The translations under genes were made by a program, and so were the position numbers. The notes beneath the pieces are model-generated. The model searched no databases. It saw only the letters and a list, made by a program, of their open reading frames with translations, and had not been told where the DNA came from. 64,000 nucleotides of DNA from Brevibacterium casei CIP 102111 (GTDB lineage: Bacteria; Actinomycetota; Actinomycetes; Actinomycetales; Brevibacteriaceae): NCBI RefSeq assembly GCF_900169275.1, contig NZ_FXZC01000005.1, forward strand, positions 124,001 to 188,000, read 5' to 3'. Below, in pieces: positions 8,356 to 17,164 of this stretch (positions within the stretch are counted from its first letter, which is position 1; the number at the start of each line of letters is the position of its first letter).

Positions 8356-8416
8356 CGGCGCTGTGCTCCACTCCACGACCACAGCACTGCAATCACGATC
8401 GAACAAGGACGTTCTC

Positions 8417-9766
8417 ATGACTGTCACTCACGGAACCACGCCGCAGGCGAAGCGGACTCAGCGGAAGGTCGCCTTCGCCACCGTCATCGGCACGACGATC
8501 GAGTGGTACGACTACTTCACGTATTCGACCGCCGCGGCCCTCGTCTTCGCCCAGCTCTACTTCGCGCCCGCCGGCGAGGCGGGCGCCCAGATGCTCTCCT
8601 TCGCGACGATCGGCATCTCGTTCCTCTTCCGGCCCCTCGGCGCGTTCCTCGCCGGGCACTTCGGAGACCGGCTCGGACGTCGTTTCATCCTCGTCGTCAC
8701 GCTTGTGACGATGGGTGTGGCGACCGCGCTCATCGGCCTCATCCCCACCTATGCGGCCATCGGCGTCGCCGCTCCGATCATCCTCATCCTGCTCCGCATC
8801 ATCCAGGGGCTGTCCGCGGGCGGCGAATGGGGCGGTGCCGCGCTGCTCGCCGTCGAACACGCCGAGGTGACCCGGCGCGGCCGAGCCGGGTGCTACCCGC
8901 AGCTCGGCGTGCCCTTGGGCATGCTGCTCTCCTCGGGCGTCATCGCGCTCATGACCGGCGTCATCTCGCCCGGGGATGCGTTCCTCGAATGGGGATGGAG
9001 GATTCCGTTCCTCCTCTCCGTCGTCCTCATCGGCGTCGGCTACTGGGTGCGCCGCACGGTCGAGGACACGCCGGTGTTCCAGGAGATCCAGGAGGAGTCG
9101 GCCAAGCGCAAGGCGCCGATCCTCGTCCTCTTCAAGAAGCACCTTCCCCTCGTCATCGTCGCGGCCCTCATCTTCGCCGGCAACAACGCGAGCGGCTACA
9201 TGACGACCGGCGGCTTCGTCACGAAGTACGCGACCGATCCCGTCGGCTTCGCCCCCACCGACGTGCTCCTGGCGATCACCTTCGGGTCGTTCGTGTGGCT
9301 GCTCTCGACGGCCGTCTCGGGTTACCTCGCCGACGCCATCGGGCGGGTGAAGACCTACGTCTTGGGCTTCATCATCCTCATCGTCGCTGCGTTCCCGCTG
9401 TTCTGGCTCATCAACACCGGCAACCTCGGGCTCATGTACCTTGCCCTCGGTGTCTTCTCCATCGGGCTCGGCCTCTCGTACGGGCCGCAGGCGGCCCTCT
9501 ACGTCGAGCTGTTCCCCGCCTCGATCCGCTTCAGCGGCGTCGCGATCTCCTATGCCCTCGGTGCGGTCATCGGCGGAGCGTTCGCCCCGACAATCGCTCA
9601 GGCTCTGCTCGAGGCGACCGGGACGACCGCTTCGGTGTCGCTCTACCTCGTCATCATGGCTGGCATCTCGCTGTTCGCCGTCTCCCTGGTCAAGGACCGG
9701 CGCGGCATCGATCTGTCAGTGAACAACGAAGACGCCCAGACTGTGGGGGTGTGGCGCCGGGGCTGA
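8417..9766 (+). CDS. MHS-family MFS transporter (ProP/shikimate-permease type)
   Basis: A 449-aa twelve-helix proton symporter of the metabolite:H+ symporter family. Diagnostic segments are TTIEWYDYFTYSTAAALVF in helix 1, the loop 2-3 motif GDRLGRR, and QGLSAGGEWGGAALLAVEHA in helix 4. Members carry proline/betaine, shikimate, citrate or aromatic acids. The ATG at 8417 is used since the longer frame starts inside the hairpin region and AAGGAC precedes this ATG. It follows the P450 fusion on the same strand after 115 bases, so uptake of the P450 substrate is the likely job. Confidence 0.9.
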   Translation: MTVTHGTTPQAKRTQRKVAFATVIGTTIEWYDYFTYSTAAALVFAQLYFAPAGEAGAQMLSFATIGISFLFRPLGAFLAGHFGDRLGRRFILVVTLVTMGVATALIGLIPTYAAIGVAAPIILILLRIIQGLSAGGEWGGAALLAVEHAEVTRRGRAGCYPQLGVPLGMLLSSGVIALMTGVISPGDAFLEWGWRIPFLLSVVLIGVGYWVRRTVEDTPVFQEIQEESAKRKAPILVLFKKHLPLVIVAALIFAGNNASGYMTTGGFVTKYATDPVGFAPTDVLLAITFGSFVWLLSTAVSGYLADAIGRVKTYVLGFIILIVAAFPLFWLINTGNLGLMYLALGVFSIGLGLSYGPQAALYVELFPASIRFSGVAISYALGAVIGGAFAPTIAQALLEATGTTASVSLYLVIMAGISLFAVSLVKDRRGIDLSVNNEDAQTVGVWRRG

Positions 9767-9772
9767 CCTCGC

Positions 9773-9805
9773 CGAGGCGGCCGTCGGACATCGACGGTCG
9801 CCTCG
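9773..9805. terminator. Terminator hairpin between convergent transporter and response-regulator genes
   Basis: CGAGGCGGCCGTCG (9773-9786) pairs with CGACGGTCGCCTCG (9792-9805) around a 5-nt loop: 14 pairs, one of them a G-U in RNA. It begins seven bases after the transporter stop and can serve both strands. It contains one copy of the CGCCGAGGCGG motif. Confidence 0.6.
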
Positions 9806-9947
9806 CCGGTCAGTTCGGAGGCCTCGTCGGTGCCCTGGGCAGGTTGCTCGGGGCATCGATGCGTGCGCAGAATCAACGACTTGCGTGTCGCCAGTCGGGG
9901 GTCCGCGCCATGACGAGGAATCAGGGGCCTGCTGCCGGCGGAGGGGC

Positions 9948-10640
9948 TCAGCCGGTCGACGGCGGTCGCATCGCCGGCAGCTGAGCGCGTTCGACGATGA
10001 CGGCGATGTGGACGCGGTTGCTCGTGTCGAGTTTGATGTTGATCCGATTGAGATGCGTCTTCACGGTCGCCTGGCTCATGAACATCGTGTCGGCGATCTC
10101 CTGGTTCGACAGGCCCTGCGCGACGTAGACGGCGATCTCGAGCTCACGTTCGGTGAGGTCGGCGAGCAGCTCCTCGGCCTCGCGCTGCATCGTGCGCGCT
10201 GAGCGGGACGTGGCGTTGCCGATCAGCCGTCTGAGGGCGACAGGGGAGACGAACGGCTCATCGGCGTGGACTCTGCGGATCGCCTCGGCGAGGGCGGAGG
10301 GGCCGATGTCCTTGACGAGGTATCCGGCGGCTCCGGCCTCGAGGGCACGATAGAGGTAATCGTCGCTGTCGAAGCTCGTGAGCGCGACGACCTTGGGCGG
10401 GCGGACGCTGTTGGTGAGCCGTTCGATCGCCTCGATCCCGCCGATGCCGGGCATCCGGATGTCCATGAGGACGATGTCGGGGAAGTGGAGGGCGACCTGG
10501 TCGAGGGCGTCCTCACCGCTGAGCGCCGACCCGACCGTCTCGATGTCGTCCGTCGTGCTGAGGATCCCCTTGATCCCGGTGACGACCATCGGGTCGTCGT
10601 CGACGACGATGACGCGGATGGGATCGGCGGTCTGGGTCAT
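9948..10640 (-). CDS. NarL/FixJ-family response regulator
   Basis: A 230-aa two-component regulator. The receiver domain (PIRVIVVDDDPMVVTGIKGI; phosphoacceptor Asp in PDIVLMDIRMPG; Thr in VVALTSF; Lys in AGYLVKDIGP) is followed by a C-terminal LuxR-type HTH (LTERELEIAVYVAQGLSNQE through ATVKTHLNRINIKLD). An alternative GTG start at 10670 would add ten residues, but the ATG at 10640 lies closer to the receiver fold. It is 67 bases downstream of the sensor kinase gene on the same strand, forming a kinase-regulator pair. Targets unknown. Confidence 0.93.
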   Translation of the reverse strand: MTQTADPIRVIVVDDDPMVVTGIKGILSTTDDIETVGSALSGEDALDQVALHFPDIVLMDIRMPGIGGIEAIERLTNSVRPPKVVALTSFDSDDYLYRALEAGAAGYLVKDIGPSALAEAIRRVHADEPFVSPVALRRLIGNATSRSARTMQREAEELLADLTERELEIAVYVAQGLSNQEIADTMFMSQATVKTHLNRINIKLDTSNRVHIAVIVERAQLPAMRPPSTG

Positions 10641-10707
10641 GGACGACAGACTACCGGAGGGTGATGACACCGGTGACGACTGCGGTATCAGGCCGGGTCA
10701 GTCGGTT

Positions 10708-12366
10708 TCAGCCTCGGCGGGGGAAGGGCGGGAGGATCACCTCGACGACGAAGTCGCCGTCACGAATACCGATGTGCGCCTCGCCGTCGAGCATGGCGGC
10801 CCGCTCGCGGATGCCCTCGAGGCCGGATCCCGAACCGGACGTGGACAGTGGACGGCTCGCCGGGGCACCACCGCGGGAGAACGGCGGGGCCGACGGTCGG
10901 GCAGGGAGCACCTCGGCGCCGGTGTCGCGATGGCCGTGACGAGGACCCGCCGCAGGCGCCGGATTGACGATGATGAGATGGCCCCCGCGGTCGGCGGAGA
11001 CCGAGACCTCGACCGTCACTGGCGCTCCGGGGGCGTGCTTCATCGCGTTCGTCAGTGACTCCTGGACGATCCGGTACACCGCCCGGTCGAAGCTCGTCGA
11101 TGCGCTCTCGACGTCTTGGATGATGATCGAGGGGCGCACGATCGTGCCGGTGGCCTGCACCGACGTGATGAGCTGGGGGATCGAGCGCATCGAGGCCAGG
11201 CTCGGGGGAGTCGACTGCTCCTTGTGCGGGCCGGCGCCGGCCAGCGTGCCCTCACGGACTCCGCCGACGAGCTCGCGCAGATCCTCAAGGGAGGCGTGCG
11301 CCTCCTGCCGAAGCGCCGAGGCGGTCGACGCGACATCGGCGCCGTCCTTGCTGCCGAGTTCGAGGGCACCGCTGTGGAGGGAGATGACGGAGAGACGGTG
11401 GGAGAGCGTGTCGTGGAGTTCGCGCGCAAGCAGTTCGCGTTCGGACTGGCGGGCGAGTTCGGCCGAGAGCGATTCGTTGCGCTGTGCCTCTCGATCGGCG
11501 CGGGCTTCGACAGCTCTCATCCGCTGGGTGCGTCGGATGAGATACCCCAGTCCGAGGCTGAGACCGAGAGCGATGGTGCCGATGAACAGCGTGACCAGAT
11601 TGGCTGCCAGAATCGAGTCGGCAGGAGGGGCGGCCTGACCTGGACCGCTCTGCTGTCCCATCGGTGCGACGACGAAGAAGCCGAAGGGGTTGAGGTCCGC
11701 CGGTGAGAGGCAGTGGCGCACCATCGAACCGATGACGACGACCGTGCCGGTCACCGAGGCGATGATCGCGCTGCGGCGGGAACCGCGGGCGATGAGGTGG
11801 AAGGTGCCGATGAGCAGGAGGAGGCAGTCACCCCACAGCAGCGCGGGAGCAAGCCCGGCGAGGAAGGGCACCCAGGGCCATCTCTGGCGCACGAACACGG
11901 TTGCCCACAACGGCAGGAGGAGGATGACGGCGAAGATTCCGAAGAGGGTGATGGCACCGCTGTCGTTGAACGCCAGCGGATTCGCTGTCGTCGCCATCAT
12001 CGAGAGCAGGCTTCCCACGACGAACATGACGATGCCGACGAGGATGCTCACGGTGACTCGCAGCCAGCGCGGGATCGGGCTGCGGTGAGACGGCGTCGGG
12101 AGGGGTGCCCCGGCGGGCGCGCCTCGGCGTAACGCTGAACCGGTGGGGGTCACCCGGGGCTGCTGTGCGCCGGTCATGGGGGATCCGTGCAGGCTGGGTG
12201 CTTCCGGGCCCGGGTTCCGGGGTGGCCGCGGAGGAATGCTGAGCGCAGGTTGTCGGATCGCGGGGCGCTGACCGCTCGGCAGCATGCTGCCGGGGTGCTG
12301 AGGAGCGCGCGGAGCCCGGGCCGGCTGCGGCCGGTGCTGCTCCGGCGGGGGTGGTTGACCTGACAC
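10708..12366 (-). CDS. Membrane sensor histidine kinase (HisKA_3 type)
   Basis: A 552-aa partner of the NarL-type regulator. A proline-rich cytoplasmic N-terminus (1-100) is followed by hydrophobic segments at about 102-125, 138-158, 167-192, 200-216 and 254-277. A coiled stretch and the HisKA_3 phosphoacceptor box ELLARELHDTLSHR (H318) come next, then an HATPase domain whose N-box region reads VQESLTNAMKHA and G-box region GSGSGLEGIRERA. A low-complexity insert of about 40 residues splits the ATPase domain, which is unusual in length. The GTG start at 12366 has AGGA about eight bases upstream. Signal unknown; the five membrane segments resemble DesK-like sensors. Confidence 0.92.
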   Translation of the reverse strand: MSGQPPPPEQHRPQPARAPRAPQHPGSMLPSGQRPAIRQPALSIPPRPPRNPGPEAPSLHGSPMTGAQQPRVTPTGSALRRGAPAGAPLPTPSHRSPIPRWLRVTVSILVGIVMFVVGSLLSMMATTANPLAFNDSGAITLFGIFAVILLLPLWATVFVRQRWPWVPFLAGLAPALLWGDCLLLLIGTFHLIARGSRRSAIIASVTGTVVVIGSMVRHCLSPADLNPFGFFVVAPMGQQSGPGQAAPPADSILAANLVTLFIGTIALGLSLGLGYLIRRTQRMRAVEARADREAQRNESLSAELARQSERELLARELHDTLSHRLSVISLHSGALELGSKDGADVASTASALRQEAHASLEDLRELVGGVREGTLAGAGPHKEQSTPPSLASMRSIPQLITSVQATGTIVRPSIIIQDVESASTSFDRAVYRIVQESLTNAMKHAPGAPVTVEVSVSADRGGHLIIVNPAPAAGPRHGHRDTGAEVLPARPSAPPFSRGGAPASRPLSTSGSGSGLEGIRERAAMLDGEAHIGIRDGDFVVEVILPPFPRRG

Positions 12367-12526
12367 AGATGAATCCTATCGGCAGGGTCTGACACGCGTA
12401 GTCCACCGATCGGGTGAAGAGCATCAACCGATCGGCTCGCCTGTTCGATCCGATGGGCGGACGCGCAATCCTGAGAATTCCCCGAGGCTGAACGGGTCAG
12501 AATCATTCGCCCCTGCAAGGAGCATC

Positions 12527-13399
12527 ATGTCGAATCCGCCCGACCCATATCCCCAGCAGTCCGGTCCTCAGCAGAACTCTCCCCAGCCGCCCGGTCCCCA
12601 GCATCCGGCAGGTCCCCAGCCATCAGGTCAGACTCAGTGGTCGCCGCAGTACGCGGCACCGCAGTACGCCAGGCAGCCCGGTCAGCCGCAGCCCGGTCAG
12701 CCTCCCCAATGGGGCCAGCAGCCGCCGGCCGGCCCCGGCGGCTATCCGGGAATGCACCCGGGGCAGAAGCCTCCGAAGCAGAAGAAGCCCCTGCTCAAGC
12801 GCTGGTGGTTCTGGCTCCTCGTCGTCCTCGTCGTCATCATCTTCTTCAGTGCGATCTCCGGAGGCGGCGGAGACTCGACCGAGGACACAGGCTCGACCTC
12901 GTCGCAGGGTGGCTCCGACGGTGGTGCGGCAGAGGAGCAGGACACCGGTGAGAAGCCTGCGGAGGACAAGCCCGCCGAGGAGAAGGCCGAGGCCGCCCCC
13001 GAGTACGGCATCGGCGATGCCGTCACCGCCGATGGGTGGGAGATCACCGTGAATAAGGTCGAGGACGGAGTCTCGAGCGTAGGTTCGGAGTATCTGAACA
13101 CCGAGGCGCAGGGGCAGTTCGTCACGGTCTCCCTGTCGGTGAAGAACACGAAGAGCTCACCCGAGTACTTCTTCGAGGACAACATCAAACTCGGCGACGA
13201 CAAGGGCAATACGTACTCCTCGGACTCGGAGGCGGGCATCTACGCCGACGAGGACTCGATCCTCTTCCTCGAGGAGATCAACCCGGGCAACACCGCTGAG
13301 GGCGTGCTCGTCTTCGACGTCCCTGAGGACGTCACCCCGGACCGACTCACCTTCGAAGGCGGCATCTTCTCCGATCCCGTGGAGATCTCGCTGAAGTAG
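12527..13399 (+). CDS. Membrane-anchored DUF4352-type protein
   Basis: A 290-aa protein with a proline/glutamine-rich cytoplasmic N-terminus (residues 1-88, repeats of QPG and PQ), one membrane helix RWWFWLLVVLVVIIFFSAI (92-110), an acidic E/K/A-rich linker, then an extracytoplasmic beta domain beginning YGIGDAVTADGWEITVNKVE. The latter resembles the DUF4352/telomeric-repeat-factor-like immunoglobulin domain seen in many actinobacterial surface proteins (QFVTVSLSVKNTKSS). It is divergent from the sensor kinase gene with 160 bases between, so it could be a target of that system. Function unknown. Confidence 0.8.
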   Translation: MSNPPDPYPQQSGPQQNSPQPPGPQHPAGPQPSGQTQWSPQYAAPQYARQPGQPQPGQPPQWGQQPPAGPGGYPGMHPGQKPPKQKKPLLKRWWFWLLVVLVVIIFFSAISGGGGDSTEDTGSTSSQGGSDGGAAEEQDTGEKPAEDKPAEEKAEAAPEYGIGDAVTADGWEITVNKVEDGVSSVGSEYLNTEAQGQFVTVSLSVKNTKSSPEYFFEDNIKLGDDKGNTYSSDSEAGIYADEDSILFLEEINPGNTAEGVLVFDVPEDVTPDRLTFEGGIFSDPVEISLK

Positions 13400-13407
13400 A
13401 GCGAGCG

Positions 13408-13440
13408 AGCTGCGGTCCGATCAGTGGTCGGACCGCAGCT
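13408..13440. terminator. Bidirectional terminator with 13-bp perfect stem
   Basis: AGCTGCGGTCCGA (13408-13420) pairs perfectly with TCGGACCGCAGCT (13428-13440) around TCAGTGG. It lies nine bases after the DUF4352 gene stop and includes the stop and last codons of the convergent IclR gene, so one hairpin can end both transcripts. Confidence 0.75.
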
Positions 13441-14230
13441 GTGTGCTGGGCCCCGAATAGCCGAGGTTGACCGAGATCTCGTGGGCAGTCGCTTTCATCA
13501 CCGGCACCAGGGCCCGCATCCTGCTCTGCGGCATGAATGGCCTCGTCGCCGAGAGCGAGACTCCGGCGACGATGCTCCCACTGCCGTCCCGAACGGGAGC
13601 CGCCACACATCTGATGCCGGGTTCGTTCTCCTCCATGTCGAATGACGCGCCGTCGCGGGTGTACCGTTCCATCCGTCCGATGAACGCAGCGACGGCCGCG
13701 TCATCAGTGCCAGGATTCTCGGCGCGGTAGATGCTCTCCCATCGTGAGTCCTGCCCGAGCAGAAGGGCCTTGCCCACGCCGGTCCGGGTCATCGGCATCC
13801 GGTGACCGATCCGCGATCGCATCTCGGCCCCACGCGTGCCGGGGATCTTGTGGAGGTAGAGCACGGATCCGCCATCCTCGATCGAGAGGTGGATCGTGTC
13901 CTGTGTCTTGGCCGACAGCCGCTCGAGACTCTCGCGGGCCACCACCGGCAGAGGGTTCTGGTTGAGCGCGGTGAATCCGAACTCGATGAGAGTCGGGCCG
14001 AGGAGAAGCTCCTGGTCCGAACCCAAGCGCAGATACCCCCTCTGCGTGAGCAGCTGGATCATCCGATGTGCGCTCGAGCGTCCGATGCTCGTCGCCGTGA
14101 CGACCTCCTTGAGGCTCGAGGCGCCGGACGCGACCGCGGCGACGATGTCGAGACCGCGATCCAAGGTCTGTGTGCCGCGCGGAATGTCGTCATTGTCGCC
14201 TGCACGGTCTGTCTGCGGGGTCGTCGTCAT
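13421..14230 (-). CDS. IclR-family regulator of the D-galactonate operon
   Basis: A 269-aa regulator. The N-terminal winged HTH (TLDRGLDIVAAVASGASSLK, then SIGRSSAHRMIQLLTQRGYL) precedes an IclR effector domain (LSAKTQDTIHLSIEDGGSVL, MPMTRTGVGKALLLG, GIRCVAAPVRDGSGSIVAG). The ATG at 14228-14230 is selected because the longer frame would consume the shared promoter. It is divergent from dgoK, whose operon encodes the full galactonate pathway, so the natural effector is probably D-galactonate or 2-keto-3-deoxygalactonate; that part is inference. In other bacteria this pathway is usually under the GntR-type DgoR, so IclR control is a variation. Confidence 0.9.
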   Translation of the reverse strand: MTTTPQTDRAGDNDDIPRGTQTLDRGLDIVAAVASGASSLKEVVTATSIGRSSAHRMIQLLTQRGYLRLGSDQELLLGPTLIEFGFTALNQNPLPVVARESLERLSAKTQDTIHLSIEDGGSVLYLHKIPGTRGAEMRSRIGHRMPMTRTGVGKALLLGQDSRWESIYRAENPGTDDAAVAAFIGRMERYTRDGASFDMEENEPGIRCVAAPVRDGSGSIVAGVSLSATRPFMPQSRMRALVPVMKATAHEISVNLGYSGPSTQLRSDH

Positions 14231-14240
14231 CACCCCAGTA

Positions 14241-14281
14241 TGCCACGTATCCCACATATAGGGATGTGAGTGGCACATGTG
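14241..14281. promoter_or_regulatory. Cluster of CACAT/ATGTG half-sites in the IclR-dgoK intergenic region
   Basis: Four alternating half-sites occur: CACAT 14253-14257, ATGTG 14264-14268, CACAT 14274-14278 and ATGTG 14277-14281. They form overlapping palindromes, and an outer pair TGCCAC (14241-14246) and GTGGCA (14270-14275) is also present. The position between divergent IclR and dgoK starts suits a regulator operator controlling both. Confidence 0.5.
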
Positions 14282-14306
14282 AACACTCCCGCTCATAGTG
14301 GCTGGT

Positions 14307-15290
14307 ATGGAGACACAGAGCACAGTCGCGGATCCGGCGATGATCGGATTCGACTGGGGCACCAGTTCGCTGCGAGCGTTTCTCATTGGCGACGACGGTC
14401 GAGTCCTCGATGGCCGCCAGCGCCCGGGAGGGATCCTCTCTGTGGCCCCGGGCGGCGACGATGCCGGCCTCGCGTTCGCCGAAACGGCCGAGACGATGGT
14501 GGGCGCATGGCTCGAGGCATACGGCGATCTGCCGCTCTTCGCATGCGGCATGATCGGCTCGGATCAGGGCCTCGCCGAGGCAGGATACCTGGACCTGCCT
14601 ACCGATCTGGCCGGACTTGCCGAGCACCTCACGACAGCCCGGCTGGGGGAGCGCGAGCTCCATATCGTGCCGGGAATCCGCAAGGACGGATCGGGTTACA
14701 CCGCGCCGGACGTCATTCGCGGTGAAGAGACACAGCTGGCCGGGCTTGCCGCCGCGGATGCGGATGTCCGTCAGCACGTCGTCCTACCGGGAACCCACAC
14801 GAAATGGGCGATTCTCGACGGCTGCACGGTCACCGATTTCATCACGACGATGACCGGAGAGGTCTTCGGACTGCTTGCCTCCTCGTCGATCCTCGGCCGT
14901 TCGATTGTCCCCACGACGGCCTTCGACGTCGCGGCCTTCGACTGGGGTCTGAGCGTTGGGGAGCGCGACCCCGCAGGCATGATCGCGTCGATCTTCAGTG
15001 CACGCACGTGGGCGCTCGAGGGCAGACTCGCCGGGAACCAAGTCGCCGATTACCTCTCGGGCATCCTCATCGGAGCCGAAGTCGCGGGCCATCTGCAGTC
15101 GCATCCCATCCCTGTCAGCTCCCCCCTCATCGTCTGCGGCAGCCCGACGCTGACCGAACGCTACAGCCGTGCTCTGAGACGGCACGGACTTTCACCTGCA
15201 GCCGCCGACACCTCGGCGAGCGCCTCAGGACTCCACCGCATCGCAGCGCAGACGGAACTGCTGCGCAGGAAGGAGCATCCCAGCTCATGA
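14307..15290 (+). CDS. dgoK: 2-dehydro-3-deoxygalactonokinase
   Basis: Phosphorylates 2-keto-3-deoxy-D-galactonate at C6 with ATP, the second step of D-galactonate catabolism. The ATP-binding start FDWGTSSLRAFLIGDDGRVL, then FACGMIGSDQG, HIVPGIRKDG, VIRGEETQLAG and LPGTHTKWAIL, are typical of DgoK in the ASKHA fold. Length is about 327 aa, close to the family norm of about 300. The start is uncertain: ATG 14307 or GTG 14298, neither with a good ribosome site, so a short-leader or leaderless transcript is possible. It overlaps dgoA by four bases. Confidence 0.92.
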   Translation: METQSTVADPAMIGFDWGTSSLRAFLIGDDGRVLDGRQRPGGILSVAPGGDDAGLAFAETAETMVGAWLEAYGDLPLFACGMIGSDQGLAEAGYLDLPTDLAGLAEHLTTARLGERELHIVPGIRKDGSGYTAPDVIRGEETQLAGLAAADADVRQHVVLPGTHTKWAILDGCTVTDFITTMTGEVFGLLASSSILGRSIVPTTAFDVAAFDWGLSVGERDPAGMIASIFSARTWALEGRLAGNQVADYLSGILIGAEVAGHLQSHPIPVSSPLIVCGSPTLTERYSRALRRHGLSPAAADTSASASGLHRIAAQTELLRRKEHPSS

Positions 15291-15919
15291 CCGCCCACGA
15301 CATCCCCGCAGGCCTCATCGCGATCCTTCGCGGCGTCCGACCCGATGAGGTCGTCGACGTCGCGGCGGGAATCGTCGAGGCAGGATTCTCCGCCATCGAG
15401 GTCCCGCTCAACTCACCCGATCCGCTGGATTCGATCGCTTCCCTCGTAAGGGAGTTCGGCAACCGCGTCGAGGTCGGTGCCGGTACCGTGCTCACCGCTG
15501 ACCAGGTCGATGAATGCGCTGCCGCGGGTGCCGAGATCATCGTCTCCCCGGATGTCGACCCTGCCGTCATCGCGCGGACGCTCGACCGCGGCCTCACCCC
15601 GTACCCGGGAGCGGCCACACCCACGGAGGCCTTCGCCGCCCTGAAGGCGGGCGCTCGGAGGATCAAGGTGTTCCCCTCTGCGGCCGTCGGCATCAGCGGA
15701 ATGAGGGCATGGCGCGAGGTCATGCCCCCGGACGTCCGTCTCCTTCCTGTCGGGGGAGTCGGGCCCGAGGACATCGCCGCTTGGCACGAGGCCGGCGCGG
15801 CCGGTTTCGGCATCGGCTCCGCCGTCTATCGCCGAGGCGACAGTCCGGAGTCCGTGCGCGCTCGGGCGGAGGCGATCGCCTCGGCGTGGGCAGCCGTCCA
15901 CCGATCCTCAGCCGATTGA
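15287..15919 (+). CDS. dgoA: 2-dehydro-3-deoxy-6-phosphogalactonate aldolase
   Basis: Cleaves 2-keto-3-deoxy-6-phosphogalactonate to pyruvate and glyceraldehyde 3-phosphate. The 210-aa protein has the class I KDPG/KDPGal aldolase barrel: LIAILRGVRPDE with the catalytic Glu region EVPLNSPDPLDSI, VGAGTVLTADQVDEC, SPDVDPAVIARTL, and the Schiff-base lysine in RIKVFPSAAVG. The ATG at 15287 overlaps the dgoK stop (ATGA), which fixes the start and couples translation. E. coli carries this activity in the same operon. Confidence 0.93.
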   Translation: MTAHDIPAGLIAILRGVRPDEVVDVAAGIVEAGFSAIEVPLNSPDPLDSIASLVREFGNRVEVGAGTVLTADQVDECAAAGAEIIVSPDVDPAVIARTLDRGLTPYPGAATPTEAFAALKAGARRIKVFPSAAVGISGMRAWREVMPPDVRLLPVGGVGPEDIAAWHEAGAAGFGIGSAVYRRGDSPESVRARAEAIASAWAAVHRSSAD

Positions 15920-16006
15920 TCCACCGTGCCGGCCCTCTCCGACGAGGTGCGGGACGGCGCACTCGAACCCCACCACCCCTGACCGAACTACAGAGACGGA
16001 AAGACA

Positions 16007-17155
16007 ATGAAGATCACGTCGATGACGACGTACATGGTGCCGCCGAGGTGGCTGTTCCTCAAGATCGAGACCGACGAGGGCATCGTCGGCTGGGGAGAGC
16101 CTGTCGTCGAGGGCAGGGCAGCGACCGTCGCTGCCGCCGTCGAGGAGCTCTCGGATCTGCTCATCGGAAAGGACCCCTCGAACATCGAGGACCTTTGGAC
16201 GATCATGTACCGCGGTGGCTTCTACCGCGGAGGACCGATCCTCATGAGCGCGATCGCGGGAATCGATCAGGCCCTGTGGGACATCAAGGGCAAGTCGCTC
16301 GGTCAACCGGTTCACCAGCTCCTCGGCGGAAAGGTGCGGGATCGTATCCGGACGTATTCCTGGATCGGCGGCGACCGGCCGGCTGATACGGCCGCAGCAG
16401 CTCTTGAGACGAAGCAGCGGGGCTTCACCGCGGTGAAGATGAACGGGACCGAAGAACTCCAGTACATCGATTCGCATCGCAAGATCGATCAGGTCATCGA
16501 GAACGTCCAAGCCGTGCGCGACGCCGTCGGCGAGGACTTCGGCATCGGAGTCGACTTCCACGGTCGCGTCCACAAACCGATGGCGAAGATCCTCATCAGA
16601 GAGCTCGAGTTCTTCCGGCTGATGTTCATCGAGGAGCCGGTTCTGTCCGAGCACGTCGGATCCCTCAAGGACGTGCTTGCGACGACGTCGACACCGATCG
16701 CCCTGGGGGAGCGTCTCTACTCTCGGTGGGACTTCCGCGAGATCGTAGCCTCAGGTGCCGTCGACATCATCCAGCCCGACGTCTCGCACTCAGGCGGCAT
16801 CACCGAGACCAGGCGGATCGCGCATATGGCGGAGGCCTTCGATGTCGCCCTCGCGCTGCACTGTCCGCTCGGACCGATCGCGCTCGCCTCCTGTCTGCAG
16901 GTCGATGCGGGATGCTACAACGCCTTCATCCAAGAGCAGAGTCTGGGCATCCACTACAACACGAGCAATGACCTCCTCGACTACGTCACCGATCCTTCCG
17001 TGTTCGACTACAGCGACGGAATGCTCGCCATCCCAGACAGTCCCGGTCTCGGTATCGAGGTCAACGAGGAATATGTGTTCGAACGCGCAGCCGAAGGCCA
17101 CCGGTGGCGCAACCCGATCTGGCGCCATGCCGACGGCTCCTTCGCAGAGTGGTGA
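16007..17155 (+). CDS. dgoD: D-galactonate dehydratase
   Basis: Dehydrates D-galactonate to 2-keto-3-deoxy-D-galactonate, the first committed step. The 382-aa enolase-superfamily protein matches DgoD in length, and every key position falls on the E. coli number: D183, E209 and E235 as Mg ligands, H185 in GVDFHGRVH as general acid, and H285 in LALHCPLGP as general base. It is preceded by GACGGAAAGA and follows dgoA after 87 bases. Confidence 0.96.
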   Translation: MKITSMTTYMVPPRWLFLKIETDEGIVGWGEPVVEGRAATVAAAVEELSDLLIGKDPSNIEDLWTIMYRGGFYRGGPILMSAIAGIDQALWDIKGKSLGQPVHQLLGGKVRDRIRTYSWIGGDRPADTAAAALETKQRGFTAVKMNGTEELQYIDSHRKIDQVIENVQAVRDAVGEDFGIGVDFHGRVHKPMAKILIRELEFFRLMFIEEPVLSEHVGSLKDVLATTSTPIALGERLYSRWDFREIVASGAVDIIQPDVSHSGGITETRRIAHMAEAFDVALALHCPLGPIALASCLQVDAGCYNAFIQEQSLGIHYNTSNDLLDYVTDPSVFDYSDGMLAIPDSPGLGIEVNEEYVFERAAEGHRWRNPIWRHADGSFAEW

Positions 17156-17164
17156 GGTGCCCTG

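Noticed and set aside
6193..8427. A 744-codon minus-strand frame opposite the P450 fusion
   Set aside because: It is composed of low-complexity Gly/Glu/Val/Arg typical of antisense frames in GC-rich genes, and the + strand frame holds three complete catalytic domains.
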